Assembly (NCBI RefSeq): GCF_020165195.1
Contig: NZ_JAIUHR010000002.1
Location: forward strand, 62,001 to 126,000
Source of the DNA: Mesorhizobium sp. CA14
GTDB lineage: Bacteria; Pseudomonadota; Alphaproteobacteria; Rhizobiales; Rhizobiaceae
DNA length: 64,000 nucleotides
Direction: 5' to 3'
Shown: positions 36,292 to 45,162 of the stretch, piece by piece
Numbering within the stretch: position 1 is the first letter of the stretch
Layout of the letters: the number at the start of each line of letters is the position of its first letter
Program-made: the position numbers and the translations under genes
Notes under the pieces: model-generated
Databases searched by the model: none
What the model was told of the DNA's origin: nothing
The model's input: only the letters and a program-made list of their open reading frames with translations

Positions 36292-37580
36292 AGGTCGCGC
36301 TGGTAAACCCGCACTGGACCTATGAGCACAGCATCTATTTCGGCTGCCGACAGCCGCATCTGCCGCTGGAGCTTGGATACTGCAAGGCCCTGCTCGAAGC
36401 CAATCAGCACGAGGTGCTGATGCTGGATGGTCAGTTGCAGGATCTCGATAACGCGGTCCTTGCCGAGCGCGCGGCGGCGTTCGCGCCGGACATGACTGTG
36501 GTGACGACCGCGCCGACCTACCTGTTCTGGCGCTGCGCGCCGCCGGAGCTGCGCGTGCCGGCAGAGTTCCTGAACCATCTTGCCGGGCGCGGAGGCCGCA
36601 CCGTCGCTGTCGGGCCGCATGGCTCGGCAACGCCGGCTCCCACCTTGCGCAAGCTAGGCGTCGATATTGTCGTGCGCGGTGAATGCGAGGAGGTGGTGGC
36701 GGAGCTCGCGCAGCAAAGCGACTGGAGCAAGGTTGCGCACACCGCCCGTCTCCAAAACGATTTTCCAGTGTTCAATGGCGGCGTGCATGCCAGCCAGTTC
36801 GTCGATCATCCTGCGCTCGCCTGGCCGTCCGAATGGATCGCGGCGCACGCCCATCATCATCACCGCTTCGACGCCGACCAGAGGGGCGCCGGCGCGGAAG
36901 TCGAGGCGTCCCGAGGCTGCCCCTACAATTGCAGCTTCTGCGCCAAGATCGACTTTCGCGATGCCTATCGGCGCAGGAACCATGATGCGGTCGTCGCCGA
37001 GATCGACGGCCTGATCGCTCAGGGGGTCGGCTACATCTATTTCATCGACGAGATCTTCTTGCCGCAGAAGGCGCTGCTCGAGGCGTTGATCAGCCGCGAC
37101 GTCCAGTTCGGCGTGCAGACGCGCATCGATCTTTGGAAGCCGGAGCTGCTGGAATTGCTGGGCGCGGCCGGCTGCGTCTCGATCGAAGCAGGCCTCGAAA
37201 GCCTGACCGTCGAAGGCCGCGAGATGCTGGCCAAGCGCTGCCGACTGGGCACCGAGGAACTGGCAGCGCTGCTGGTCGACGCCCGCCGCCACGTTCCATT
37301 CGTGCAGGCCAATCTGATCGGCGTGGTCGAGGACGACCCTGCGCTGGTGGACTATTGGCGCAAGCATCTCATCGACAACGGCGTCTGGGCCAACGAGCCG
37401 GTGCCGCTCTATCCCTATCCGAGCTCGCCGAGCTACCGCGAGCTATGGGGCGAGCCCGATGATTTTGCCTGGGAACGAGCGCATGAGCACTACCTCGCCT
37501 CGTTCCGGACGTTCAGCGACATCCAGGACCAGCGTCCGCGCGCGCTGGCCGAGTTGGAGTCCTCATGCTGCAATCATTGA
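36288..37580 (+). CDS. B12-binding radical SAM protein
   Basis: A 430-residue enzyme: an N-terminal cobalamin-binding-like domain (about 1-150) and a radical SAM domain with ASRGCPYNCSFCAK (CxxxCxxC for the 4Fe-4S cluster), then YIYFIDEIFLP and IEAGLESL strands. Such enzymes methylate unreactive carbons or rearrange skeletons. From memory, a family of this type is annotated as part of a recurring 'rhizo-twelve' gene set with glycosyltransferases; I could not verify the match. It overlaps the next gene by 16 bp. Confidence 0.85.
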   Translation: MKVALVNPHWTYEHSIYFGCRQPHLPLELGYCKALLEANQHEVLMLDGQLQDLDNAVLAERAAAFAPDMTVVTTAPTYLFWRCAPPELRVPAEFLNHLAGRGGRTVAVGPHGSATPAPTLRKLGVDIVVRGECEEVVAELAQQSDWSKVAHTARLQNDFPVFNGGVHASQFVDHPALAWPSEWIAAHAHHHHRFDADQRGAGAEVEASRGCPYNCSFCAKIDFRDAYRRRNHDAVVAEIDGLIAQGVGYIYFIDEIFLPQKALLEALISRDVQFGVQTRIDLWKPELLELLGAAGCVSIEAGLESLTVEGREMLAKRCRLGTEELAALLVDARRHVPFVQANLIGVVEDDPALVDYWRKHLIDNGVWANEPVPLYPYPSSPSYRELWGEPDDFAWERAHEHYLASFRTFSDIQDQRPRALAELESSCCNH

Positions 37581-38665
37581 TCCATCGCCCAAGGCGCATC
37601 CTGATGACCACCGACGCCGTCGGTGGGGTCTGGCGCTATTCGCTCGATCTGGCACGCGCGCTGGCTGCCGGTGGCGACAGCATCATGCTGGCCGGCCTGG
37701 GGCCTCGACCTTCGGCGGAGCAGGTCCGGGAGGTGCAGTCCTTCGCTACGGCCGCCTGGCTCGAAACCCCGCCGGACTGGATGACGCGCGATGAGAGCGC
37801 TCTCGACCAATTTCCTGACGAGTTGCAGGCGCTGGCAACGGCCTTTGCCGCCGACCTTGTTCATCTCAACGCGCCGGCGCAAGCAGCCAGGATCGATCCG
37901 CCCTGCCCTGTCGTGGTGGTCTCACATTCCTGCGTCGTGACCTGGCTGCATGCGGTACGCAATCAGGTCGCGGCGGGTGACTGGGCCTGGCAGAAGGATC
38001 GCAACAGCGCCGGCTTCGACCGTGCCGAGGCGGTCGTCGCGCCCAGTCGAAGCCATGCCGATATGATCGAGGCCTGCTATGGACCGATCTCGCGCCTGAG
38101 CATCGTTCACAACGGCGCCTTGCCCGGCCCGCGCGCATCGCGCCGCGAGCCGTTCGTCTTCGCCGCGGCCCGCTGGTGGGATGAGGGCAAGAACGCATCG
38201 GTGCTCGATGCGGCGGCTGCGATTGCCGAGTGGCCGATCTATGCCGCCGGTCCGCTCGACGGGACGGATGGACAGCGGGCCAGCCTCGATCACTGCGTCT
38301 CGCTTGGCCCGCTCGGCCATGCCGAGGCACGTCGGCTGATGGCCCAGGCCGGCATTTTTGTTTCGCCATCGATCTACGAGCCTTTCGGGCTCGCCGCCTT
38401 GGAGGCCGCGCTCTCGGGCACGCCATTGGTGCTTGCCGACATTGCGACCTACCGTGAGATCTGGGACGGCGCGGCGATATTCTTCGATGTGCATGATTCC
38501 GGCGCGCTCGCCCGATGCATCGCCCAACTCGTCGGCGACGCGGACCTGCGGGATCGACTCGGCCGGCGTGCCGCTCGCCGCGCGCGCCGGTTCTCGCTGG
38601 AGGCCCAGGCAGCGGCGATGTGCGACATCTACGATCGGGCGGCGATGGCCGTCGCGGAGCGCTGA
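37565..38665 (+). CDS. Glycosyltransferase, GT4-like
   Basis: A 366-residue GT-B enzyme. The N-terminal TDAVGGVWRYSLDLARALAAGG and the C-terminal donor-site SPSIYEPFGLAALEAALSGTPLV (with the EPFGLAALE Glu motif) are typical of GT4/glycogen-synthase-like retaining transferases. Cytosolic, acting on a nucleotide sugar. It overlaps the radical SAM gene by 16 bp and ends 2 bp before the next. Confidence 0.87.
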   Translation: MLQSLIHRPRRILMTTDAVGGVWRYSLDLARALAAGGDSIMLAGLGPRPSAEQVREVQSFATAAWLETPPDWMTRDESALDQFPDELQALATAFAADLVHLNAPAQAARIDPPCPVVVVSHSCVVTWLHAVRNQVAAGDWAWQKDRNSAGFDRAEAVVAPSRSHADMIEACYGPISRLSIVHNGALPGPRASRREPFVFAAARWWDEGKNASVLDAAAAIAEWPIYAAGPLDGTDGQRASLDHCVSLGPLGHAEARRLMAQAGIFVSPSIYEPFGLAALEAALSGTPLVLADIATYREIWDGAAIFFDVHDSGALARCIAQLVGDADLRDRLGRRAARRARRFSLEAQAAAMCDIYDRAAMAVAER

Positions 38666-38667
38666 CG

Positions 38668-39798
38668 ATGCGGTTCGTGTTCTACACTCATTCCATCGTT
38701 TCCGACTGGAACCATGGCAACGCGCATTTCCAGCGCGGCGTCATGCGGGAACTTATCGCGCGCGGACATCACGCATTTGCGCTGGAGCCCGCTGACGGGT
38801 GGAGCCGTTCGAACCTGTTGGCCGAAAAAGGCCCCTTCGCCGTCGAACGCTTCCGGAGGGATTTTCCCGAGCTGATACCGGTGACTTATGACGCTTCATT
38901 CGATCACGAAGCGTGGCTTGCGGACGCCGATGCGGTGATCGTCCATGAATGGACGGATCCGGGCCTCGTCGCTCGCATCGGGCGCGCGAAGCTCAATGGC
39001 GGCAATTTCACGCTCCTGTTCCACGACACGCACCACCGTGCCGTGTCCGCGACCCAGTCGATCTCAGCGCTGAACCTCGAATATTATGATGGGGTTTTGG
39101 TGTTCGGGGAAACGCTGCGCGAAAGCTATCTCCGCGCCGGCTGGGGCAAGCGGGCCTTTACCTGGCACGAAGCGGCGGACGACCGGCTGTTCAGGCCCCA
39201 ACCCGATATCGATCCCTCGTCGGACCTGGTCTGGGTCGGCAACTGGGGTGATGACGAGCGCAGCGCCGAAATTCGGGAGTTCCTCGTTGGGCCGGCACGC
39301 GAGCTCGGCCTGTCCGGTACGGTTCACGGCGTTCGCTATCCAGCAGAGGCAAAGGCCGCGCTCGCCGAAGCCGGATTGCGCCACGAGGGTTGGATCGCCA
39401 ATGCGGACGTTCCGAAAGCGTTCGCGCAGCATCGTCTCACCATGCACATCCCGCGCCGGCCTTACCGTGAACACCTGCTCGGCATTCCCACGATCCGCAT
39501 GTTCGAGGCATTGGCCAGCGGCATTCCGCTGATCTCGGCGCCATGGTCCGACATTGAAGGGCTGTTCCGTCCCGGCAAGGATTTTCTGTTCGCCCGCAAC
39601 GGGGCCGAGATGCGGCAGCACCTGCGAGACGTGTTGCATGACACCGGGCTTGCGAGGGCGCTGGCGGCATCCGGGCTGGAAACCATTCTCGCGCGGCACA
39701 CATGCCGTCGCCGCGTCGACGAGCTCTTCGACATACTCGCCGCGTGCGGCAACCGCCACGCAGTCGAAGGAACGCCTGCAAGGGAGGCTGCTGCATGA
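38668..39798 (+). CDS. Glycosyltransferase, CgeB-like (1)
   Basis: A 376-residue GT-B-like protein. The N-terminus MRFVFYTHSIVSDWNHGNAH resembles the other CgeB-type enzymes of the locus, and RMFEALASGIPLISAPWSDIEGLF near the C-terminus is the donor-binding segment of the Glyco_trans_1_2 type. Donor and acceptor unknown. Four of the six transferases in this locus are of this type. Confidence 0.82.
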   Translation: MRFVFYTHSIVSDWNHGNAHFQRGVMRELIARGHHAFALEPADGWSRSNLLAEKGPFAVERFRRDFPELIPVTYDASFDHEAWLADADAVIVHEWTDPGLVARIGRAKLNGGNFTLLFHDTHHRAVSATQSISALNLEYYDGVLVFGETLRESYLRAGWGKRAFTWHEAADDRLFRPQPDIDPSSDLVWVGNWGDDERSAEIREFLVGPARELGLSGTVHGVRYPAEAKAALAEAGLRHEGWIANADVPKAFAQHRLTMHIPRRPYREHLLGIPTIRMFEALASGIPLISAPWSDIEGLFRPGKDFLFARNGAEMRQHLRDVLHDTGLARALAASGLETILARHTCRRRVDELFDILAACGNRHAVEGTPAREAAA

Positions 39799-40889
39799 AA
39801 ATCGCGTTTTACGGATCCAGCTTGCTATCGTCGTATTGGAACGGTGCGGCCACCTACTATCGGGGCCTGCTCAAGGCGCTTTCGCATCGCGGTTACGATA
39901 TCGTCTTTTATGAGCCGGACGCCTTCGACCGGCAGAAGCATAAAGACATCGAGGTACCCGATTGGTGCGATGTCGTCGTCTATGAGGCGACGCCGGATGC
40001 GCTGAAGCAGGCTGCATCCCGCGCCGCGCAGGCCGACATCGTGGTCAAGGCAAGCGGGGTCGGCTTCGAAGACGAAGCCTTGCTGCGCGCCCTGATCCAC
40101 CACGCCCGCAGCGACGCGCTGACGGTGTTCTGGGACGTCGACGCCCCGGCGACACTCGCCGATCTGCGCAACGACCCTGATCATCCTCTTCACGAAGAGC
40201 TGAAGAAGATTCGCCTCGTGCTCACCTATGGCGGCGGCGATCCCGTCATATGGGAGTATCGCGCGTTTGGCGCAGCAGAATGCATACCAATCTACAATGC
40301 GCTCGATCCCGAGACACATCACCCCGTCGCCGAGGATTCACGCTTCGCCTGCGATCTCGCCTTTCTCGGCAATCGCCTGCCGGACCGTGAGGCGCGGGTC
40401 GAGTCCTTCTTTCTCGAACCCGCTGGCGCCCTGGCCGATCAACGTTTCCTGCTCGGCGGGTCGGGTTGGGGCGACAAGCCGCTGCCGGCGAATGTTTCCT
40501 GGCTCGGGCATGTCGGCACACGAGATCACAACGCCTTCAATGTCACGCCAAAGGCTGTGCTGAACATCAGTCGCGAGAGCATGGCCAGCAACGGCTTTTC
40601 GCCGGCCACGCGAGTGTTCGAGGCGGCCGGCGCCGGCGCGTGCCTCATCACCGACGCCTGGGAGGGCATCGAGTTGTTCCTGACGCCGGGAGAGGAAATC
40701 CTGGTCGCGCGGGACGGTGCCGATGTCGCCGAGATTATGCGAACGCTCACGCCGCAGCGAGCGAAGGCAATCGGCGCGGCAGCGCTTCGGCGCGTTCTTG
40801 CCGAACATACCTACACAATGCGAGCTGAACTGGTTGACACCATCTTCAAGGCGCATTTCGAGCGCCGGATCGTGGAGGCCGCGGAATGA
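39795..40889 (+). CDS. Glycosyltransferase, CgeB-like (2)
   Basis: A 364-residue GT-B-like protein with N-terminal AFYGSSLLSSYWNGAATYYR, a central CDLAFLGNRLPDREARV and the C-terminal RVFEAAGAGACLITDAWEG, LFLTPGEEILV donor-site segment. Overlaps both neighbours by 4 bp (ATGA), so it is translated in concert with them. Confidence 0.83.
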   Translation: MKIAFYGSSLLSSYWNGAATYYRGLLKALSHRGYDIVFYEPDAFDRQKHKDIEVPDWCDVVVYEATPDALKQAASRAAQADIVVKASGVGFEDEALLRALIHHARSDALTVFWDVDAPATLADLRNDPDHPLHEELKKIRLVLTYGGGDPVIWEYRAFGAAECIPIYNALDPETHHPVAEDSRFACDLAFLGNRLPDREARVESFFLEPAGALADQRFLLGGSGWGDKPLPANVSWLGHVGTRDHNAFNVTPKAVLNISRESMASNGFSPATRVFEAAGAGACLITDAWEGIELFLTPGEEILVARDGADVAEIMRTLTPQRAKAIGAAALRRVLAEHTYTMRAELVDTIFKAHFERRIVEAAE

Positions 40890-41989
40890 CACTCGACATT
40901 GTTTTCCTCGGCCTTTCCTTGTCCTCTTCCTGGGGCAACGGCCACGCGACGACATTTCGGGGTCTGTTGCGCGCGCTCGACAAGCTCGGTCATCGCGTCA
41001 CTTTCCTCGAACGCGACGTGCCCTGGTATGCGCATCACCGCGATCTGCGCGAGGCTGATTTCTGCGAGTTGCGCTATTACGATGCGATCGACGACCTCCG
41101 ACGCAACCATCACCGGGAGCTTCAGCGGGCCGATGTCGTAGTGATCGGCTCCTTCGTACCGGAAGGCAGGGCCGTCATTGACGAGGTCGCAGCGCTGTGC
41201 ACCGGGCAATTCTGCTTTTACGACATCGACACCCCGATCACGCTGGCAAGGGTCGCCGAGAATGATTGCGACTATCTGGCCCGCCGGCAGATCCCGTATT
41301 TCGACGTCTATTTTTCCTTTACCGGCGGGCCGACGCTTGAGCGACTGAGGTCCGAATTCGGCGCGCGCCGGGCCGAACCGCTCTATTGTTCCGTCGACCC
41401 GGAGCAGCATCATCGAAACCGAAATACCATCGAATGGGATTTAGGCTATCTCGGCACCTACAGTCCGGATCGGCAGCAAACCCTGGAAGCACTTCTGCTC
41501 GAGCCCGCGCGCCGGCTCCCGGATAGACGTTTCGTCGTCGCAGGCTCGCAATACCCGCACGAAATCGCCTGGCCCGGCAACATCGAGCGGATCGAGCATT
41601 TGCCGCCTGCCGAGCATGCCAGCTTCTACAGCCGGCAGCGCTATACGCTCAACGTGACGCGCACTTCGATGATCGCGGCAGGATGGTCGCCCAGCGTGCG
41701 GCTTTTCGAAGCCGCGGCGTGCAAGACGCCGATCATCAGCGACCGCTGGCCAGGCCTGGACAGTTTCTTTCCCCGGTCGGCGATCCAGACGGCCGGCAGC
41801 GCCGATGACGTGACGGCCATCCTTCTGGGGCAGTCGGACCGCGCAAGGCTCAACATGGCCAGGCAGGCCCACTCGCTGGTCCTGGCAAGACATACCGGGG
41901 CTGCTCGGGCGCGCGAGTTCACATCCGTGCTTACGCAATCAAAGCAGATACGTCCGGTGCTCGATCTGGACGTCGAAAGTGCAGCATGA
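40886..41989 (+). CDS. Glycosyltransferase, CgeB-like (3)
   Basis: A 367-residue GT-B-like protein. Its N-terminus (LSLSSSWGNGHATTFRGLLR), the middle DLGYLGTYSPDRQ and C-terminal RLFEAAACKTPIISDRWPG are nearly block-identical in layout to the enzyme at 51863-52963 in half B, showing the halves share ancestry or a common substrate. Overlaps both neighbours by 4 bp. Confidence 0.84.
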   Translation: MTLDIVFLGLSLSSSWGNGHATTFRGLLRALDKLGHRVTFLERDVPWYAHHRDLREADFCELRYYDAIDDLRRNHHRELQRADVVVIGSFVPEGRAVIDEVAALCTGQFCFYDIDTPITLARVAENDCDYLARRQIPYFDVYFSFTGGPTLERLRSEFGARRAEPLYCSVDPEQHHRNRNTIEWDLGYLGTYSPDRQQTLEALLLEPARRLPDRRFVVAGSQYPHEIAWPGNIERIEHLPPAEHASFYSRQRYTLNVTRTSMIAAGWSPSVRLFEAAACKTPIISDRWPGLDSFFPRSAIQTAGSADDVTAILLGQSDRARLNMARQAHSLVLARHTGAARAREFTSVLTQSKQIRPVLDLDVESAA

Positions 41990-43305
41990 CAGGCAGACAG
42001 GAGAACATAGAGATGCGGCGTTCAAGAAAGGCCCAACAGACACCGACGGTGCTTGTCGCCGGCGGTGCCGGTTTCCTCGGTTCGCATCTATGCGAGGCCC
42101 TGCACGAGGACGGCCATCGCGTGGTCTGCATCGACAATTTTCTCACCGGCCGAATGGAGAACATCAAGTCGCTCGTCGGCCAGCCACGCTTCCGGCTGAT
42201 CGAGCAGGATATCTGCAGCCCGCTCACGCTGGGTGAGCCGGTCGATCGTATTTTCAACCTGGCATGCGCCGCATCGCCGCCCCGCTACCAGGCCGATCCG
42301 GTTCACACGACGCGCACCTGCGTGATCGGAACGCTCAATTTGCTCGAGCTCGCCGTTCGCGATGGCGCGCGGTTCCTGCAAGCTTCCACGAGCGAAGTCT
42401 ATGGCGATCCCGAACAGCATCCGCAGCGCGAGGACTATCTCGGGCATGTGAACTGCACCGGCCCGCGCGCCTGCTATGACGAAGGCAAGCGCACCGCGGA
42501 GACGCTTTGCTTCGACTATCTGCGCGCCGACATGGCCGACGTCCGCGTGGCGCGTATCTTCAACACCTATGGCCCGAGAATGGATCCTGCCGACGGCCGT
42601 ATCGTCTCCAATCTGGTCATGCAGGCGCTGGAAAAGCGGCCACTGACGATATTCGGCGACGGCCGACAGACGCGATCCTTCTGCTACGTCACCGATCTGG
42701 TCGAAGGGTTGCTGCGGCTCATGGACATCGAGCCCAATCCGCGCCAGCCGATCAATCTTGGCAATCCGGGGGAGTTCACCGTCCTCGAACTTGCCGACCT
42801 GGTGAGGGAACTGACCGGGACCAGGTCACCTATGAAATTCCTGCCGTTGCCGGAAGATGATCCGCGCCGGCGCCGCCCCGACATAGCCCGTGCGAAGGCG
42901 CTTCTTGGCTGGTCGCCCAAAGTACCGCTCCGGCAAGGTTTGCTGCGGACGGTCGTTCACTTTTCCGATCGTGACGAAAGCGCCACGGTGCCTGCGGTTG
43001 GCGCGATCAACAAATCGGGCGCAGTTGGATTCGAGGCTGGCGACCCTGAGGACGCGGACGTGTCCCGCGCTCTTGTCGCCGAAGCGGAACATCCGACGAA
43101 GATTCTGGTTGGGCCTGATAAGAGGCACGGAGAACGCAGTCGTGCAGCCGAAGCGATCAACCAGGGACATCGAGCAGATGGCGGCCGCGGAAACCGCCGC
43201 CTTCCTGCGACGAGCCTCCATCACGTATCTCGAATGCTGCATCAGCCTGATGATGACGCATCTTCAACGCGAGGAAGTCGCCAGCATCCTCGAGCAGGAA
43301 GCTGA
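41986..43305 (+). CDS. UDP-glucuronate decarboxylase-like SDR with unusual C-terminal tail
   Basis: A 439-residue protein. Residues 20-330 are an extended SDR of the UDP-xylose synthase type: GGAGFLGSH, CIDNFLTGRMENI, ASTSEVYGDPEQHPQ, CYDEGKRTAE (catalytic Tyr and Lys), ARIFNTYGPRM. UDP-xylose (or UDP-4-keto-arabinose) is the expected product. The family ends near residue 330; the last 110 residues have no family-like character and overlap the 61-residue ORF at 43142, so the native stop may have been lost or the tail is recent. Confidence 0.85.
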   Translation: MTGRQENIEMRRSRKAQQTPTVLVAGGAGFLGSHLCEALHEDGHRVVCIDNFLTGRMENIKSLVGQPRFRLIEQDICSPLTLGEPVDRIFNLACAASPPRYQADPVHTTRTCVIGTLNLLELAVRDGARFLQASTSEVYGDPEQHPQREDYLGHVNCTGPRACYDEGKRTAETLCFDYLRADMADVRVARIFNTYGPRMDPADGRIVSNLVMQALEKRPLTIFGDGRQTRSFCYVTDLVEGLLRLMDIEPNPRQPINLGNPGEFTVLELADLVRELTGTRSPMKFLPLPEDDPRRRRPDIARAKALLGWSPKVPLRQGLLRTVVHFSDRDESATVPAVGAINKSGAVGFEAGDPEDADVSRALVAEAEHPTKILVGPDKRHGERSRAAEAINQGHRADGGRGNRRLPATSLHHVSRMLHQPDDDASSTRGSRQHPRAGS

Positions 43306-43327
43306 CATGCTGCGCAAGCTGGACTGA
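43142..43327 (+). CDS. Small hypothetical protein overlapping the SDR tail
   Basis: A 61-residue frame from GTG 43142: DIEQMAAAETAAFLRRASIT then YLECCISLMMTHLQREEVASI, helical and conserved-looking, unlike the SDR tail read in the other frame. GGAG lies 9-10 bp upstream. I favour this frame as the coding one for 43150-43327, but overlap makes it uncertain. Confidence 0.45.
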   Translation: MQPKRSTRDIEQMAAAETAAFLRRASITYLECCISLMMTHLQREEVASILEQEADMLRKLD

Positions 43328-43393
43328 GCCTCAAATGATGCAAGCAACTCAGGCGCAGGTCCGAGCATCAACTCACCAGCAAGGGGAACCGAC

Positions 43394-43552
43394 ATGAGTC
43401 TCGGAACAATCCTCATCATCATCCTGATCCTGTTGCTTATCGGTGCCATCCCAGCCTGGCCATATTCGTCGGGCTGGGGCTATGGCCCTTCGGGCCTGGT
43501 CGGCGTCATACTTATCATCCTGGTGATCATGGCTCTCATGGGCCGCATTTGA
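43394..43552 (+). CDS. DUF3309 family small membrane protein
   Basis: A 52-residue protein: MSLGTILIIILILLLIGAIP, then WPYSSGWGYGPSG and a second hydrophobic helix ending MALMGRI. This is the DUF3309 pattern (two helices, WGYGPSG loop). Function unknown. AAGGGG lies 7 bp before the ATG. It stands alone between half A of the sugar locus and the convergent cox operon. Confidence 0.85.
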   Translation: MSLGTILIIILILLLIGAIPAWPYSSGWGYGPSGLVGVILIILVIMALMGRI

Positions 43553-43630
43553 CGCTTGGACAGCCTACGCCCAGGCGTGAGGTGATTTCCGGGCGCGCAT
43601 GGCGCAGCGCCGGTTCGGCAGCACCGTGCA

Positions 43631-44566
43631 TCAAATTCCAAAGGACCTGTCGAGTTTCTCCCGTACGGACGATTTGTTTTCAATCCAAAGCGCTGCCAGG
43701 ATCAGCGCGGCAGCCAAATAGAACGCGGCGGCGCCCACCCACATGATCAAGCCGCCCAACTGCTGGTCTGCGATCGTCGTCAGATTCCATTGCGCCGCCG
43801 TCGAGCCGTTTGCGACGAAGATAGCGTTTTTGGACAGGGCCAAGATCGCGCCGAGCAGCCCGCAATGCATCGAGGTGAAGAACAGATAGAACACCGATGC
43901 GCCGTAGCCTCTCCGGCGCGCCCGGCCATTGAGCAAAGCCCACCAGAAGAGCAGCGCGCTTGCCAGAAAGCTGAAATGCTGCAGCCAGTGCACCGGCTCG
44001 CTTGCGAGCGCAGCATCGAAGAGAACCGGGATGTGCCATGACCAGATGGCAAGGCCGTGCAGGATCGTTGCGGAGCCCGGCTCGGTCAGGCCTCGCCATG
44101 CTATTCGCACGACCGGCCATCGCGCCGCGCGCGCCAGGCGTCGTCGTATGACGGGCGGGAACGCCCACAACATGGCGCCGAGTGGTCGCGACAGAACAAG
44201 CGCAGGAGCAGCGACCACCATCAGGACCTCATGCTCGAGCATATGCGCCGTAAAGAGCCGCTCGCCCAATTCATGCAGCGGCGACATCAGGGCCGCTGCA
44301 AGCGCTGACCAGCCTGTCGCGAAGCAGGCCAGTTGCCACCATGCGACGCCGCGCCCCGCTCCCGCCCGCCGCCAAAGCCGCGCAACGCCACCGCCGTAGA
44401 GAAGCAGCACGACGCCAAGCGGAACAACAGTCAAGCCGGCGACGGACCAGCCGCCGGTTGCTTGGCCTGCACCATGTGCGAATGCGGCGGGCGCCGGCAT
44501 GGCGCACAGCGCCGAAACAAATGCTCCGAGCAAAGATGCCTCGCCGACGGAGCGGGCGATCCGCAT
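43631..44566 (-). CDS. ctaG: CtaG-type cytochrome c oxidase assembly protein (caa3 type)
   Basis: A 311-residue membrane protein of the caa3_CtaG family (about seven TM helices): an N-terminal signal-like segment ending FAHGAG, then MLEHEVLMVVAAPALVL, HGLAIWSWHIPVLFDAA and FFTSMHCGLLGAILAL with conserved His. It assists copper insertion in caa3-type oxidases. ATG 44566 overlaps the coxC stop by 1 base. Last gene of the cox operon. Confidence 0.88.
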   Translation of the reverse strand: MRIARSVGEASLLGAFVSALCAMPAPAAFAHGAGQATGGWSVAGLTVVPLGVVLLLYGGGVARLWRRAGAGRGVAWWQLACFATGWSALAAALMSPLHELGERLFTAHMLEHEVLMVVAAPALVLSRPLGAMLWAFPPVIRRRLARAARWPVVRIAWRGLTEPGSATILHGLAIWSWHIPVLFDAALASEPVHWLQHFSFLASALLFWWALLNGRARRRGYGASVFYLFFTSMHCGLLGAILALSKNAIFVANGSTAAQWNLTTIADQQLGGLIMWVGAAAFYLAAALILAALWIENKSSVREKLDRSFGI

Positions 44567-45162
44567 CAGAACCTCGGCAGCCAATAGAGCACGGCGTAAA
44601 GTGGTAGCCATGAGAGCACGACGAAATACCAGTAGAAAGCATTGTCCTCGGCATCGCTGAAGCGTTTGCCCGTTCCGTGCCGCGTGAACATCAGCACGGT
44701 CAGCACCAGCGTGTCGGCGACGTCAGTCAGCACGTGCACGCCATGCAGGCCGAGAAGGAGCCAGACAAAGGAGCCATACGCATTGTCGCTCCAGCGTACC
44801 GGCAAGGCCGAGAATTCCATGATGCGCAGCCCGATAAGCACCAGCCCAACCGCGCTCATGATCAGCAGCAGCAGACGGACCGAGCGCAAGCTCTCCCGCG
44901 TCGCTGCCCGCTTGATCAGGAAATTCGGCAGCGCGCTGACAACAAGGACGAGCGTGAAGAGCGCCGACCACAGCAGGCTCAAGGGCACCGCGTCCTTCGC
45001 CCAATCCTTGTTGGTGACTGCCAGGTAGAGATAACCGCCGATGCCGAGGGCGAAGCCAGTTCCCTCCAGCAGGCAGAACGAGAAGGTCCCCCACCAGGGG
45101 GTGACACGCGAACCGAAGGCATAGGTCGGCAAACCTGAGACATCGATGACGCTGCGGGCCAT
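44566..45162 (-). CDS. ctaE: Cytochrome c oxidase subunit III-like
   Basis: A 198-residue membrane protein with five TM helices: WWGTFSFCLLEGTGFALGIG, the conserved Glu-containing helices, and LLLGLHGVHVLTDVADTLVL with the subunit III GLHG(V/L)HV motif. Short five-helix form, as in coxO/CtaE of alternative aa3 oxidases. It starts directly before the coxA stop region and is followed by ctaG with 1-bp overlap. Confidence 0.9.
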   Translation of the reverse strand: MARSVIDVSGLPTYAFGSRVTPWWGTFSFCLLEGTGFALGIGGYLYLAVTNKDWAKDAVPLSLLWSALFTLVLVVSALPNFLIKRAATRESLRSVRLLLLIMSAVGLVLIGLRIMEFSALPVRWSDNAYGSFVWLLLGLHGVHVLTDVADTLVLTVLMFTRHGTGKRFSDAEDNAFYWYFVVLSWLPLYAVLYWLPRF

